The position numbers and the translations under genes were made by a program. A DNA stretch of 64,000 bases from Mycobacterium sp. JS623 (GTDB lineage Bacteria; Actinomycetota; Actinomycetes; Mycobacteriales; Mycobacteriaceae), in assembly GCF_000328565.1 (NCBI RefSeq), contig NC_019966.1, forward strand, positions 4,278,001-4,342,000, written 5' to 3'. Positions 40,836 to 48,518 of this stretch are shown here, one piece after another. Position 1 is the stretch's first letter. The number at the start of each line of letters is the position of its first letter. Under the pieces are notes generated by a model. It was not told the origin of the DNA. It did not search any database and saw only the letters and a list, made by a program, of their open reading frames with translations.

Positions 40836-42245
40836 TCAAACCAGCCTGTGGCGCGGTGCCGGGGTGAGTGGGAGTTCGGCGCGGATGGTGGTGCCGGCTT
40901 CGGGGGGGCTGTGCAGCCACAGTCGTCCGCCCAGGGCGTGTATCCGGTCGTTGAGCCCGTCCAGCCCGGAGCCGCCGTGGGGGTTCGCGCCGCCGCGGCC
41001 GTCGTCGGTCACCCAGACCCGCAGCACCGGATCACCGGATTGCCCGGTGCCGGTGTCGGTGTGGTCGGTGTGGAGGTGGACCTCGATGGTGTGGGCGTGG
41101 GCGTGTTTGGCGGTGTTGGTCAGCGCCTCGGCCACCAAATAGTAGGCCGCGATCTGGAGGGGTTGGGGCAGCGTGGCGGTCAGGTTGACGTCAAGCTGGA
41201 CGGGCACCGGGCAGCGGCGCGCCAACTGCGCCAGCGCGGCGCCCAGTCCGCCCTTGGTCAGAATCGCCGGCGGGATGCCGCGCGAGATTTCCTGCAGCTC
41301 CAGCGACACCTCGGCCAATCCCGACACGAGGCGCGACAATTGGTTCTTGAGCTGGCCCAGTTCGGCCGGTGCGCAGGCTTCGGCTTCCAGCGCGTGCAGC
41401 GCCAGGGTGACCAGGTGCTGCTGGGCGCCGTCGTGCAGATCGCGTTCGATGCGTCGGCGCTCACCATCGGCGGCCCGATGCAACCGTTGAGAGGCCTCGG
41501 CCAGCAGCTGTTGTTTCTGCTCGTCGCGATGCCCGGCCACCACCGCAGTGGCGGCCAGCTCAGCAAAACAGGTGATGCGCACCTCGGCGTCGGCGGGCAT
41601 CGGGCCGGGTCGATGCGTCCCGACGGTGGCCAGTCCCCACACCCGGCCATCGACGATGACCGGCACCCCGACGGCCGCACGCACCCCGATCGCACGCACC
41701 TGGGCCGCCAGCGCCCCGCCGACATTTTCATAGCTGTCCATCCGCGCCGGGCCACCGGTGGCCAGCACCGTCGAGGCCAAGGTGTTGCCCGCGATCGGTG
41801 TCCGCGTGCCCACCGGCCACTGCACCGGGCTGGCAGCGGCATGGTAAGCACCGGCCATCAACGTAATCTCCCCGCTGCTCTCATAGCGGTACAGTCCCGC
41901 GCACTCCCCGCCGGCATACCGACACATCTCATCGGCCACCGCGCCAAACACCTCACACGGCCCCACCCCGCCCGCCACCAACGCCGCCAACCGCCGCAAC
42001 GCGTCCTGCTCGGCGGCGAGCCAGCGATACTCGGCGTACAACGTGTCATCGTGGAGAGACCCCCCAAATTCGGCAGAAAGGGTCGCGGCGGTTAAGAGTC
42101 GGTCCACTACATCAGCATCGAACGTCGGTTCAGATTGAAATCCTGCGCTGCGAGCGCCGCCGTTCGCGCGTCTTACCTGCGCATCGGGATCGGGAGTGCT
42201 GTTTGCTGATTCGGCGATCAGTTCAGGGGTTGCACTCAGCATCAT
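40836..42245 (-). CDS. GAF-domain sensor histidine kinase, HisKA_3 type (HK-4)
   Basis: 469-residue cytoplasmic sensor kinase. From the GAF domain to the C-terminus it differs from HK-1 at only a handful of positions (for example one Arg-to-Gly, one Tyr-to-His, one Ser-to-Cys), while the N-terminal 90 residues resemble HK-2. It therefore looks like an HK-2-type 5' end joined to an HK-1-type body. H-box RDLHDGAQQHLVTLAL, N-box and G-box are intact. ATG 42245 (MMLSATPELIAE) is chosen from the conserved GAGGAAAAGAGCGA upstream, not the longer frame from 42317. It follows LAL-A by 173 bases on the same strand. Confidence 0.92.
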   Translation of the reverse strand: MMLSATPELIAESANSTPDPDAQVRRANGGARSAGFQSEPTFDADVVDRLLTAATLSAEFGGSLHDDTLYAEYRWLAAEQDALRRLAALVAGGVGPCEVFGAVADEMCRYAGGECAGLYRYESSGEITLMAGAYHAAASPVQWPVGTRTPIAGNTLASTVLATGGPARMDSYENVGGALAAQVRAIGVRAAVGVPVIVDGRVWGLATVGTHRPGPMPADAEVRITCFAELAATAVVAGHRDEQKQQLLAEASQRLHRAADGERRRIERDLHDGAQQHLVTLALHALEAEACAPAELGQLKNQLSRLVSGLAEVSLELQEISRGIPPAILTKGGLGAALAQLARRCPVPVQLDVNLTATLPQPLQIAAYYLVAEALTNTAKHAHAHTIEVHLHTDHTDTGTGQSGDPVLRVWVTDDGRGGANPHGGSGLDGLNDRIHALGGRLWLHSPPEAGTTIRAELPLTPAPRHRLV

Positions 42246-42249
42246 TCGC

Positions 42250-42365
42250 TCTTTTCCTCGTGTGCTCACGAGCGCGGTGTCGGCCGAGCCTCGGCCGTCG
42301 TTCGAGTGAGAACGCAATTAGTTGACGACTACTACGTTCGCCGCGCTGGCAGCACGGCACCATTG
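42250..42365 (-). promoter_or_regulatory. Conserved region upstream of HK-4, shared with HK-2
   Basis: On the minus strand this reads GTAGTAGT, AATTGCGTTC, CACTCGAACGACGGCCGAGG, GTGAGCACACGAGGA, matching 11565-11668 at most positions. Probable kinase promoter region. The 115-bp repeat found next to it at HK-2 is absent here. Confidence 0.5.
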
Positions 42366-42417
42366 CCTGGCGGGTAATCTTTAAGGCCGGATGGGGTAAT
42401 GACTAAGTCGCCACAAC

Positions 42418-45228
42418 CTAATCGGCGGGATGGTCGCCGTCGGTCATGAGCTTGATCAACTCGGCGCGGGAACTTATCCCGAGCTTGGCGAATGCACTGT
42501 GCAGGTGGGCTTTCACCGTGTGAGGCGTAACGTGCAGCCGCTCTGCCACTGACCGGTTGGTCACGCCCTGTGCGATGAGGTTGACCACCCTGAGTTCGGA
42601 GTCGGTGAGACTGCCCCAGCCTGCCTTTGCCCGCGGCTGACTAACAATGCGACGTTCCACCCCAAGCCGGCGCAGCGCGCGGCCGACCCGGCGCGCATCG
42701 GCGAGCGCTTCGTGGTGCACGTACATGTCGAATGCGGCATTGAGTGGATTGACCGCCTCGTCACCACGGTCGGTAGATGCGAGTTCACGGCCGGCGTCCT
42801 CGGCGGCCGCGGCGTAAAGAAGCGGCCGCGACGACGAATGCAGGATGTCCGCGGCAGCCAGCAGTGCCTGGGCATCGCGTTCGAGGATCCCGCGGGCGTA
42901 CCCGGCCACCCCGGCGAACAACGGGATCGCCGGCTGCTCCCGCTCGAGCAGGCCAATGGCCTGCAGGACACGTGCGCGCAAGCCGGCATCGCCGCCCGCC
43001 GACGCCACCCGCGCACTGAAGATCACCCGATCTAAGACCTGGGGCCAGATTGGCGATTCGAACAGCGTGATGTCGCCGCCCAGCCAGCGCATCGCGTCAT
43101 GGACGTCGTCGCGCTGCCACGCCGCCAGCGCGAGCACATTCGCCGCTCCCCGACGTACCACTGATGAGCCGGTGGAGTAGGCGTCACGCGCATCATTGGC
43201 GATCTGCTGCAACAACGTTCGGTCATCCGTACGCGCCGCCACCTCGGCCAGGATCACCATGGTGATCATGTCGAGCTCGGTCACGACTGTCCGCTGTGGG
43301 CGCGGCAGGCGTGCGGCCGACAGTCGGCCCGCAGTTAAGTGGACAACCCCGCCCATCGTGGCCCAGATATCGAGGGCCATCGTGTTGCCTTCGCGGCAGG
43401 CTAGCTCTGTTCCCTCGGCGACCTGGGCCGCAGCGTCGTCCAAGCGGCCGACCACCGCCAGCAGGATCGCGTAGTGGACTGCGGCCAAGTCATGAGCTGC
43501 GGTCGCATCACTCGTGCGCGCGAGCGTGCAAAGCTCCTCGAGCCGGCGTAGGGCACGGCCCACGTAGCCGTCGCCAGAGTCGAGCAAAGCGAGGGTGAGG
43601 TTGGCCAGGATCCTGGCCTCAAGATCACCGGTCGATGCGGCGGCGGCGGCCGCCTCGTTGGCCGCCGCGCGCTGTTGCCCACCGTGCTGCTTCTGAAACA
43701 TCAGGTTGTAGGCTAGCCACGCGAGATGCCGGGCCCTGGTGACCTCGCTGATGTCGCCCAGCAGCAGCGCTCGGCGATTCTCCGCGACGCGCCGCTGTGT
43801 ACTGTGCGTATTCTGCGTCGCGAGGCGCAGGCGGATCTCGGCCTCTTCTTGGGGCGACGCCACCTCCGACAGCGCCGCAACGGCCAACTCTTCGGCCTCC
43901 GCATAGCGGCTCGCGCGGTTGAGCAACTCCACCGTTTCGGCGACCAGCGACCCACGCTCAGCGTCATCGGCGGACAACAGCTCCAACGCGCGCTTGCTCA
44001 AATCCGCGGCCGCACTAGCATCGCTGTGGCCAACCGATCGTGCGGCTTGGCGCAACGCATCGATCGCCTCCCGGTCCCCGGGCTCGGCACTGCGCGCCAG
44101 GTGAGTGGCCACCTCGGCCGGGACCGCGCCCATCCTGAGCATGACCGACGCCGCTTGGCGCTCCATCGCCCGGCGCAGCGACCGCGGCAACGACTGCCGG
44201 GTGGTCTCACGCAGCAAGTCGTGCCGAAACCTCAGCTGCTCCCCGTCTTCGACGAGCAGATCCGCGCGCACCGCCTCCTCAACAGCCGCCATCAACGAGG
44301 ACGGCTGGCGCTCCAGCATCGCGGCCAACAGACCCGCCGAAAACCGGTCGGGCAACACCGCGGCCACCCGCACCACCTCGCCGGCAATGTCGGATAGGTG
44401 ATCGAGGCGCTGCTGCATACCCGCACCCAGACGCCGTGGCAGCCCGTGTCCAGCGGCCACCGCCCGCCCGCCGCTGACGGTGAGCCGGCCCTCCTCCCCC
44501 AGACCCCCGACCAGCTCGCTGACCAGGAAGGGATTTCCGTGCGCCTTGGCGGCCAGAGTCAACAACGACTCATCGGCGTTGGCCCGCACCGCATCACAGA
44601 CCATGTCGGCGACCGCGCCCGCCGACATCGCGGCCACCCGCACTACTGCGGCATTCGCGCCTTGCAGCACCGACAAGGTCTCCTGCACGGCTGGGCCGCC
44701 GGCCCCGGTGCGGACGGTCAGCACCCACAGCACCGGCGTACCCGGACGCACGGCCAGCGATCGCAGCGCCAACAGCGTGCTGTTATCGGCCCAGTGAACG
44801 TCCTCGAGCACAATCGCCAGCGGGGTCTGGGCCGCCGCCGCGGCGATTGCGTCGGCCAGATCGTTCACCACCCAATACCGCAGATCGGCCGAGCCGCCCA
44901 GCCGCCGCAGCGCGTCGGCATCTCCGACCGGGGGATCGGCGCGCAGCGTCGCCATAAACAGCGAGAAGAACGGCACCGTCTGCTGATATTCGAATGCCTC
45001 ACCGAACAAGGTGCGCACCCCGGACTGGTCGGCCAGCGCCATCACCTCGGTCAGCAACCGGCTCTTCCCGATGCCCGGTGGCCCCTCGATGACCAGCACA
45101 CCCCCGCGCCCCCGACCCAGCGCGGTCACCAGCGCGCCGATCACCTTCAGCTCGTCCGCCCGGCCCCGGATCGGCGGCGCTGCGGGCCGCTGGGCGCCGA
45201 CATCAAATCGGCCAGTTGAAGGCCGCAC
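42418..45228 (-). CDS. LAL-type LuxR-family ATPase regulator (LAL-A)
   Basis: 936-residue regulator, paralogue of 8538-11348 and of LAL-B and LAL-C. Walker A GPPGIGKS, Walker B LAIVLEDVHWAD, a long helical region, and C-terminal helix-turn-helix LTDSELRVVNLIAQGVTNRS, then TPHTVKAHLHSAFAKLGI. GTG start at 45228 after the conserved leader. The N-terminal third is almost identical to LAL-B, whereas the C-terminal 300 residues are almost identical to LAL-C (NPLNAAFDMYVHHEALADAR, SQPRAKAGWGSLTD). A mosaic origin by gene conversion is the simplest reading. A kinase (HK-4) follows on the same strand. Confidence 0.92.
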   Translation of the reverse strand: MRPSTGRFDVGAQRPAAPPIRGRADELKVIGALVTALGRGRGGVLVIEGPPGIGKSRLLTEVMALADQSGVRTLFGEAFEYQQTVPFFSLFMATLRADPPVGDADALRRLGGSADLRYWVVNDLADAIAAAAAQTPLAIVLEDVHWADNSTLLALRSLAVRPGTPVLWVLTVRTGAGGPAVQETLSVLQGANAAVVRVAAMSAGAVADMVCDAVRANADESLLTLAAKAHGNPFLVSELVGGLGEEGRLTVSGGRAVAAGHGLPRRLGAGMQQRLDHLSDIAGEVVRVAAVLPDRFSAGLLAAMLERQPSSLMAAVEEAVRADLLVEDGEQLRFRHDLLRETTRQSLPRSLRRAMERQAASVMLRMGAVPAEVATHLARSAEPGDREAIDALRQAARSVGHSDASAAADLSKRALELLSADDAERGSLVAETVELLNRASRYAEAEELAVAALSEVASPQEEAEIRLRLATQNTHSTQRRVAENRRALLLGDISEVTRARHLAWLAYNLMFQKQHGGQQRAAANEAAAAAASTGDLEARILANLTLALLDSGDGYVGRALRRLEELCTLARTSDATAAHDLAAVHYAILLAVVGRLDDAAAQVAEGTELACREGNTMALDIWATMGGVVHLTAGRLSAARLPRPQRTVVTELDMITMVILAEVAARTDDRTLLQQIANDARDAYSTGSSVVRRGAANVLALAAWQRDDVHDAMRWLGGDITLFESPIWPQVLDRVIFSARVASAGGDAGLRARVLQAIGLLEREQPAIPLFAGVAGYARGILERDAQALLAAADILHSSSRPLLYAAAAEDAGRELASTDRGDEAVNPLNAAFDMYVHHEALADARRVGRALRRLGVERRIVSQPRAKAGWGSLTDSELRVVNLIAQGVTNRSVAERLHVTPHTVKAHLHSAFAKLGISSRAELIKLMTDGDHPAD

Positions 45229-45568
45229 CGGATGTCCTGTCTACCGTCTACTGGACTGCCGCTTGCAGTGAAGTCATTGTAGGCAGCCGCCCACGCCTCG
45301 GCCCGATTCGCGACCAGCTCGTTCATTCACATGAAAGCTGTCGGGGCATCTCACCGAGCGCGGACTGGCCCCACACATCCACGAAAGCCATCGAGCAGCA
45401 CTCGACTGGCTATCGCACACCGACCACGGAACCGACGCGGAGCTGAGCAGACATGAATGAGTACCGGTAACCGAGGTCATCGGGGCCACCGACGAATCCT
45501 GTGTGTCGCAACCGATGCGGTCAGGCAATCATTCAGGCCTGGTGGGGTAAAGGTTAAGTCGCCAAAAC
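45229..45568 (-). promoter_or_regulatory. LAL-A promoter/leader region
   Basis: 340 bases between LAL-B and LAL-A. A -10-like TACAAT (45281-45276 on the minus strand) lies 48 bases before the GTG, followed by GGCAGTCCAGTAGACGGTAG and AGGACAT as in the paralogues. The rest holds nothing recognisable. A CGACTTA stretch just after the LAL-B stop is shared with the 3' flank of LAL-A. Confidence 0.5.
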
Positions 45569-48388
45569 CTAATCGGTGGGATCGTCGCCGTCGGTCATGA
45601 GTTTGATCAGCTCGGCGCGCGAGCCTGTCCCCAGCTTGGCGAATGCACTGTGCAGGTGGGCTTTCACCGTGTGAGGCGTGACGTGCAGCTGCTCTGCCAC
45701 GGACCGGTTGGTCACGCCCTGTGCGATGAGGTTGACCACCCTGAGTTCGGAGTCGGTGAGACTGTCCCAGCCCGCTTTTACCCGCGGATGGCTGACAATG
45801 CGACGTTCCACCCCTAACCGGCGCAGCGCGCGGCCCACCCGGCGCGCATCGGCGAGCGCTTCGTGGTGCAGGTAGGTGTCGAATGCGGCATTCAGCTGAA
45901 CCAGCGCCATGTCACGCCGATCGGTGCGTGCGAATTCAGCGCCGGCGTCCTCGGCAGCCGCGGCGTACAGCAGCGGCCGCGACAACGGATGAAGCACATC
46001 CGCGGCAGCCAGCAGTGCCTGGGCGTCACGTTCGACTATCCCGCGGGCGTGTTGAGCTACCCCCGAGAACAACGGGATCGCCGGCCGCTCACGCTCGAGC
46101 AGCTCGGTGGCCTGCAGGACACGTGCGCGCAAGCCGGCGTCTCCGGCGGCCGAGGCAACCCGCGCTGCCAAGATCACTTGATCTAAGACCTGGGTCCAGA
46201 TTGGTGATTCGTACAGCGTGATGTCGCCGCCCAGCCAGCGCATCGCGTCATGGACGTCGTCGCGCTGCCACGCGGCCAGCGCCAGCACGTGCGCCGCTCC
46301 CCGACGTACCAGAGTTGAGCCGGTGGGGTAGGCGTCGCGCGCGTCATTGGCCATCTGCTGCAACAGGTTTCGGTCATCGGTGCGAACCGCCACCTCGGCC
46401 AGAATCATCGTGCGGATCATGTCCCCCGGGGTCGCGCTTGTTGCCTGTCGGGGCGGCAGGGATTCTGCTGCGACGCGCGCAGCAGACAACCCGCCCGCCG
46501 CTAGGTGGACAACCCCGTCAAGCGCGGCCCAGATTGCGAGGGCCATTGCGTTGCCTTCTCGGCGGGCTTGCTCTGTTCCGTCAGCGATCGGGGCCGCAGC
46601 CTCGTCCAACCGGCCGACCGCCGCCAGCAGGTGCGTGTAGCGGATTGCAGCCAAGTCATGTACTGCGGCCACCCCACTCGGGGGGGCGAGCACGGAAAGC
46701 TCGCCGAGGCGGCGTAGGGCACGGCCCACGTAGCCCTTCCCCTCGTCGAGCACAGCGAGGGTGATATCGGCCATGAGCCCGGCCTCGAGATCACCAGTAG
46801 CTGCCGCGGCCGCAGCAGCCTCGTTGGCCGCCGCGCGCCAATTCCCAGACTGGTCAAACGTCAGGTTGTACGCCAGCCAGGCCAGATGCCGGGCCCTGGT
46901 GACCTCGCTGATGTCGTTCAACTGCAGCGCTCGACGATTCTCCTCCACGCGCCGCTGGGTGCTGTGCTTGGTGAGCGTCGCGCGGCGCAGGCGGATTTCG
47001 GCCTCCTCTTGGGGCGACGCCGCCTCCGAGAGCGCCGCAACGGCCAACTCTTCGGCCTCCGCATAGCGGCTCGCGCGGTTGAGCAGGACCACAGTTTCGG
47101 CAACCAGGAGCCCGCGGTCAGCGTCTTGGGCGGGCAAAAGCTCCAACGCGCGCTTGCTCAAATCCGCGGCCGCACTGGCATCACTGTGGCCAACCGATTG
47201 CGCGGCTTGGCGCAGCGTGTCGATCGCCTCCCGGTCCCCGAGCTCGGCACTGCGCGCCAGCTGGGTGGCCACCTCGGCCGGTGCCGCGCCCATACCCAGC
47301 ATGATCGACGCCGACTGGCGCTCCATCGCCCGGCGCAGCGACTGCGGCAAGGATTGTCGGGTGGCCTCGCGCACTAAGTCGTGCCGAAACCTCAGCTGCT
47401 CCCCGTCTTCGACGAGCAGATCCGCGCGCACCGCCTCATGGACCGCCGCCATCAACGAGGACGGCTGGCGCTCCAGCATCGCGGCCAACAGACCCGCCGA
47501 AAACCGGTCGGGCAACACCGCGGCCACCCGCACCACCTCGCCGGCAATGTCGGATAGGTGATCGAGGCGCTGCTGCATACCGGCGCTCAGACGCCGTGGC
47601 AGCCCGTGTCCAGCGGCCACCGCCCGCCCGCCGCTGACGGTGAGCCGGCCCTCCTCCCCCAGACCCCCGACCAGCTCGCTGACCAGGAAGGGATTTCCGT
47701 GCGCCTTGGCGGCCAGAGTCAACAACGACTCATCGGCGTTGGCCCGCACCGCATCACAGACCATGTCGGCGACCGCGCCCGCCGACATCGCGGCCACCCG
47801 CACTACTGCGGCATTCGCACCTTGCAGCACCGACAAGGTCTCCTGCACGGCTGGGCCGCCGGCCCCGGTGCGGACGGTCAGCACCCACAGCACCGGCGTA
47901 CCCGGGCGCACGGCCAGCGATCGCAGCGCCAATAGCGTGCTGTTATCGGCCCAGTGGATGTCTTCCAGCACAATGGCCAATGGGGTCTGGGCCGCCGCCG
48001 CGGCGATTGCGTCGGCCAGATCGTGCACCACCCAATACCGCAGATCGGCCGAGCCGCCCAGCCGCCGCAGCGCGTCGGCATCTCCGACCGGGGGATCGGC
48101 GCGCAGCGTCGCCATGAACAGTGAGAAGAACGGCACCGTCTGCTGATATTCGAATGCCTCACCGAACAAGGTGCGCACCCCGGACTGGTCGGCCAGCGCC
48201 ATCACCTCGGTCAGCAACCGGCTCTTCCCGATGCCCGGTGGCCCCTCGATGACCAGCACACCCCCGCGCCCCTGCGCCAGCGCGGTCACCAGCGCGCCGA
48301 TCACCTTCAGCTCGTCCGCCCGGCCCCGGATCGGCGGCGCTGCGGGCCGCTGGGCGCCGACATCAAATCGGCCAGTTGAAGGCCGCAC
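45569..48388 (-). CDS. LAL-type LuxR-family ATPase regulator (LAL-B)
   Basis: 939-residue paralogue with all elements intact: GPPGIGKS, LAIVLEDIHWAD, helical repeats, and helix-turn-helix LTDSELRVVNLIAQGVTNRS, then TPHTVKAHLHSAFAKLGT. GTG start at 48388. The central helical region, presumed to bind an inducer, is the most divergent part between the tandem copies (for example around residues 480-640), whereas the ATPase domain is nearly identical. That pattern suggests shared mechanics with different sensing. Middle gene of a three-gene tandem array. Confidence 0.92.
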   Translation of the reverse strand: MRPSTGRFDVGAQRPAAPPIRGRADELKVIGALVTALAQGRGGVLVIEGPPGIGKSRLLTEVMALADQSGVRTLFGEAFEYQQTVPFFSLFMATLRADPPVGDADALRRLGGSADLRYWVVHDLADAIAAAAAQTPLAIVLEDIHWADNSTLLALRSLAVRPGTPVLWVLTVRTGAGGPAVQETLSVLQGANAAVVRVAAMSAGAVADMVCDAVRANADESLLTLAAKAHGNPFLVSELVGGLGEEGRLTVSGGRAVAAGHGLPRRLSAGMQQRLDHLSDIAGEVVRVAAVLPDRFSAGLLAAMLERQPSSLMAAVHEAVRADLLVEDGEQLRFRHDLVREATRQSLPQSLRRAMERQSASIMLGMGAAPAEVATQLARSAELGDREAIDTLRQAAQSVGHSDASAAADLSKRALELLPAQDADRGLLVAETVVLLNRASRYAEAEELAVAALSEAASPQEEAEIRLRRATLTKHSTQRRVEENRRALQLNDISEVTRARHLAWLAYNLTFDQSGNWRAAANEAAAAAAATGDLEAGLMADITLAVLDEGKGYVGRALRRLGELSVLAPPSGVAAVHDLAAIRYTHLLAAVGRLDEAAAPIADGTEQARREGNAMALAIWAALDGVVHLAAGGLSAARVAAESLPPRQATSATPGDMIRTMILAEVAVRTDDRNLLQQMANDARDAYPTGSTLVRRGAAHVLALAAWQRDDVHDAMRWLGGDITLYESPIWTQVLDQVILAARVASAAGDAGLRARVLQATELLERERPAIPLFSGVAQHARGIVERDAQALLAAADVLHPLSRPLLYAAAAEDAGAEFARTDRRDMALVQLNAAFDTYLHHEALADARRVGRALRRLGVERRIVSHPRVKAGWDSLTDSELRVVNLIAQGVTNRSVAEQLHVTPHTVKAHLHSAFAKLGTGSRAELIKLMTDGDDPTD

Positions 48389-48450
48389 CGGATGTCCTGT
48401 CTACCGTCTACTGGACTGCTGCTGCCAGTTCGGGTCATTGTAGGCATATG
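48389..48450 (-). promoter_or_regulatory. LAL-B promoter/leader element
   Basis: TACAAT (48442-48437 on the minus strand) lies 49 bases before the GTG start, followed by CAGTCCAGTAGACGGTAGAC and AGGACA, nearly identical to the LAL-A leader. Confidence 0.5.
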
Positions 48451-48518
48451 CCCACGTCGTTGGCCCGAATTACTGTCGATCGTCCGACGTACGCGCGATC
48501 TGGGCAGCGCCTCGGCCG

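Noticed and set aside
40848..42095. 415-codon plus-strand frame opposite HK-4
   Set aside because: It is the antisense shadow of a clearly recognisable kinase; high-GC codon bias keeps the opposite frame open. Similar shadows lie opposite fadE19 (58148-59323), accA1 (60069-61277) and the LAL genes.
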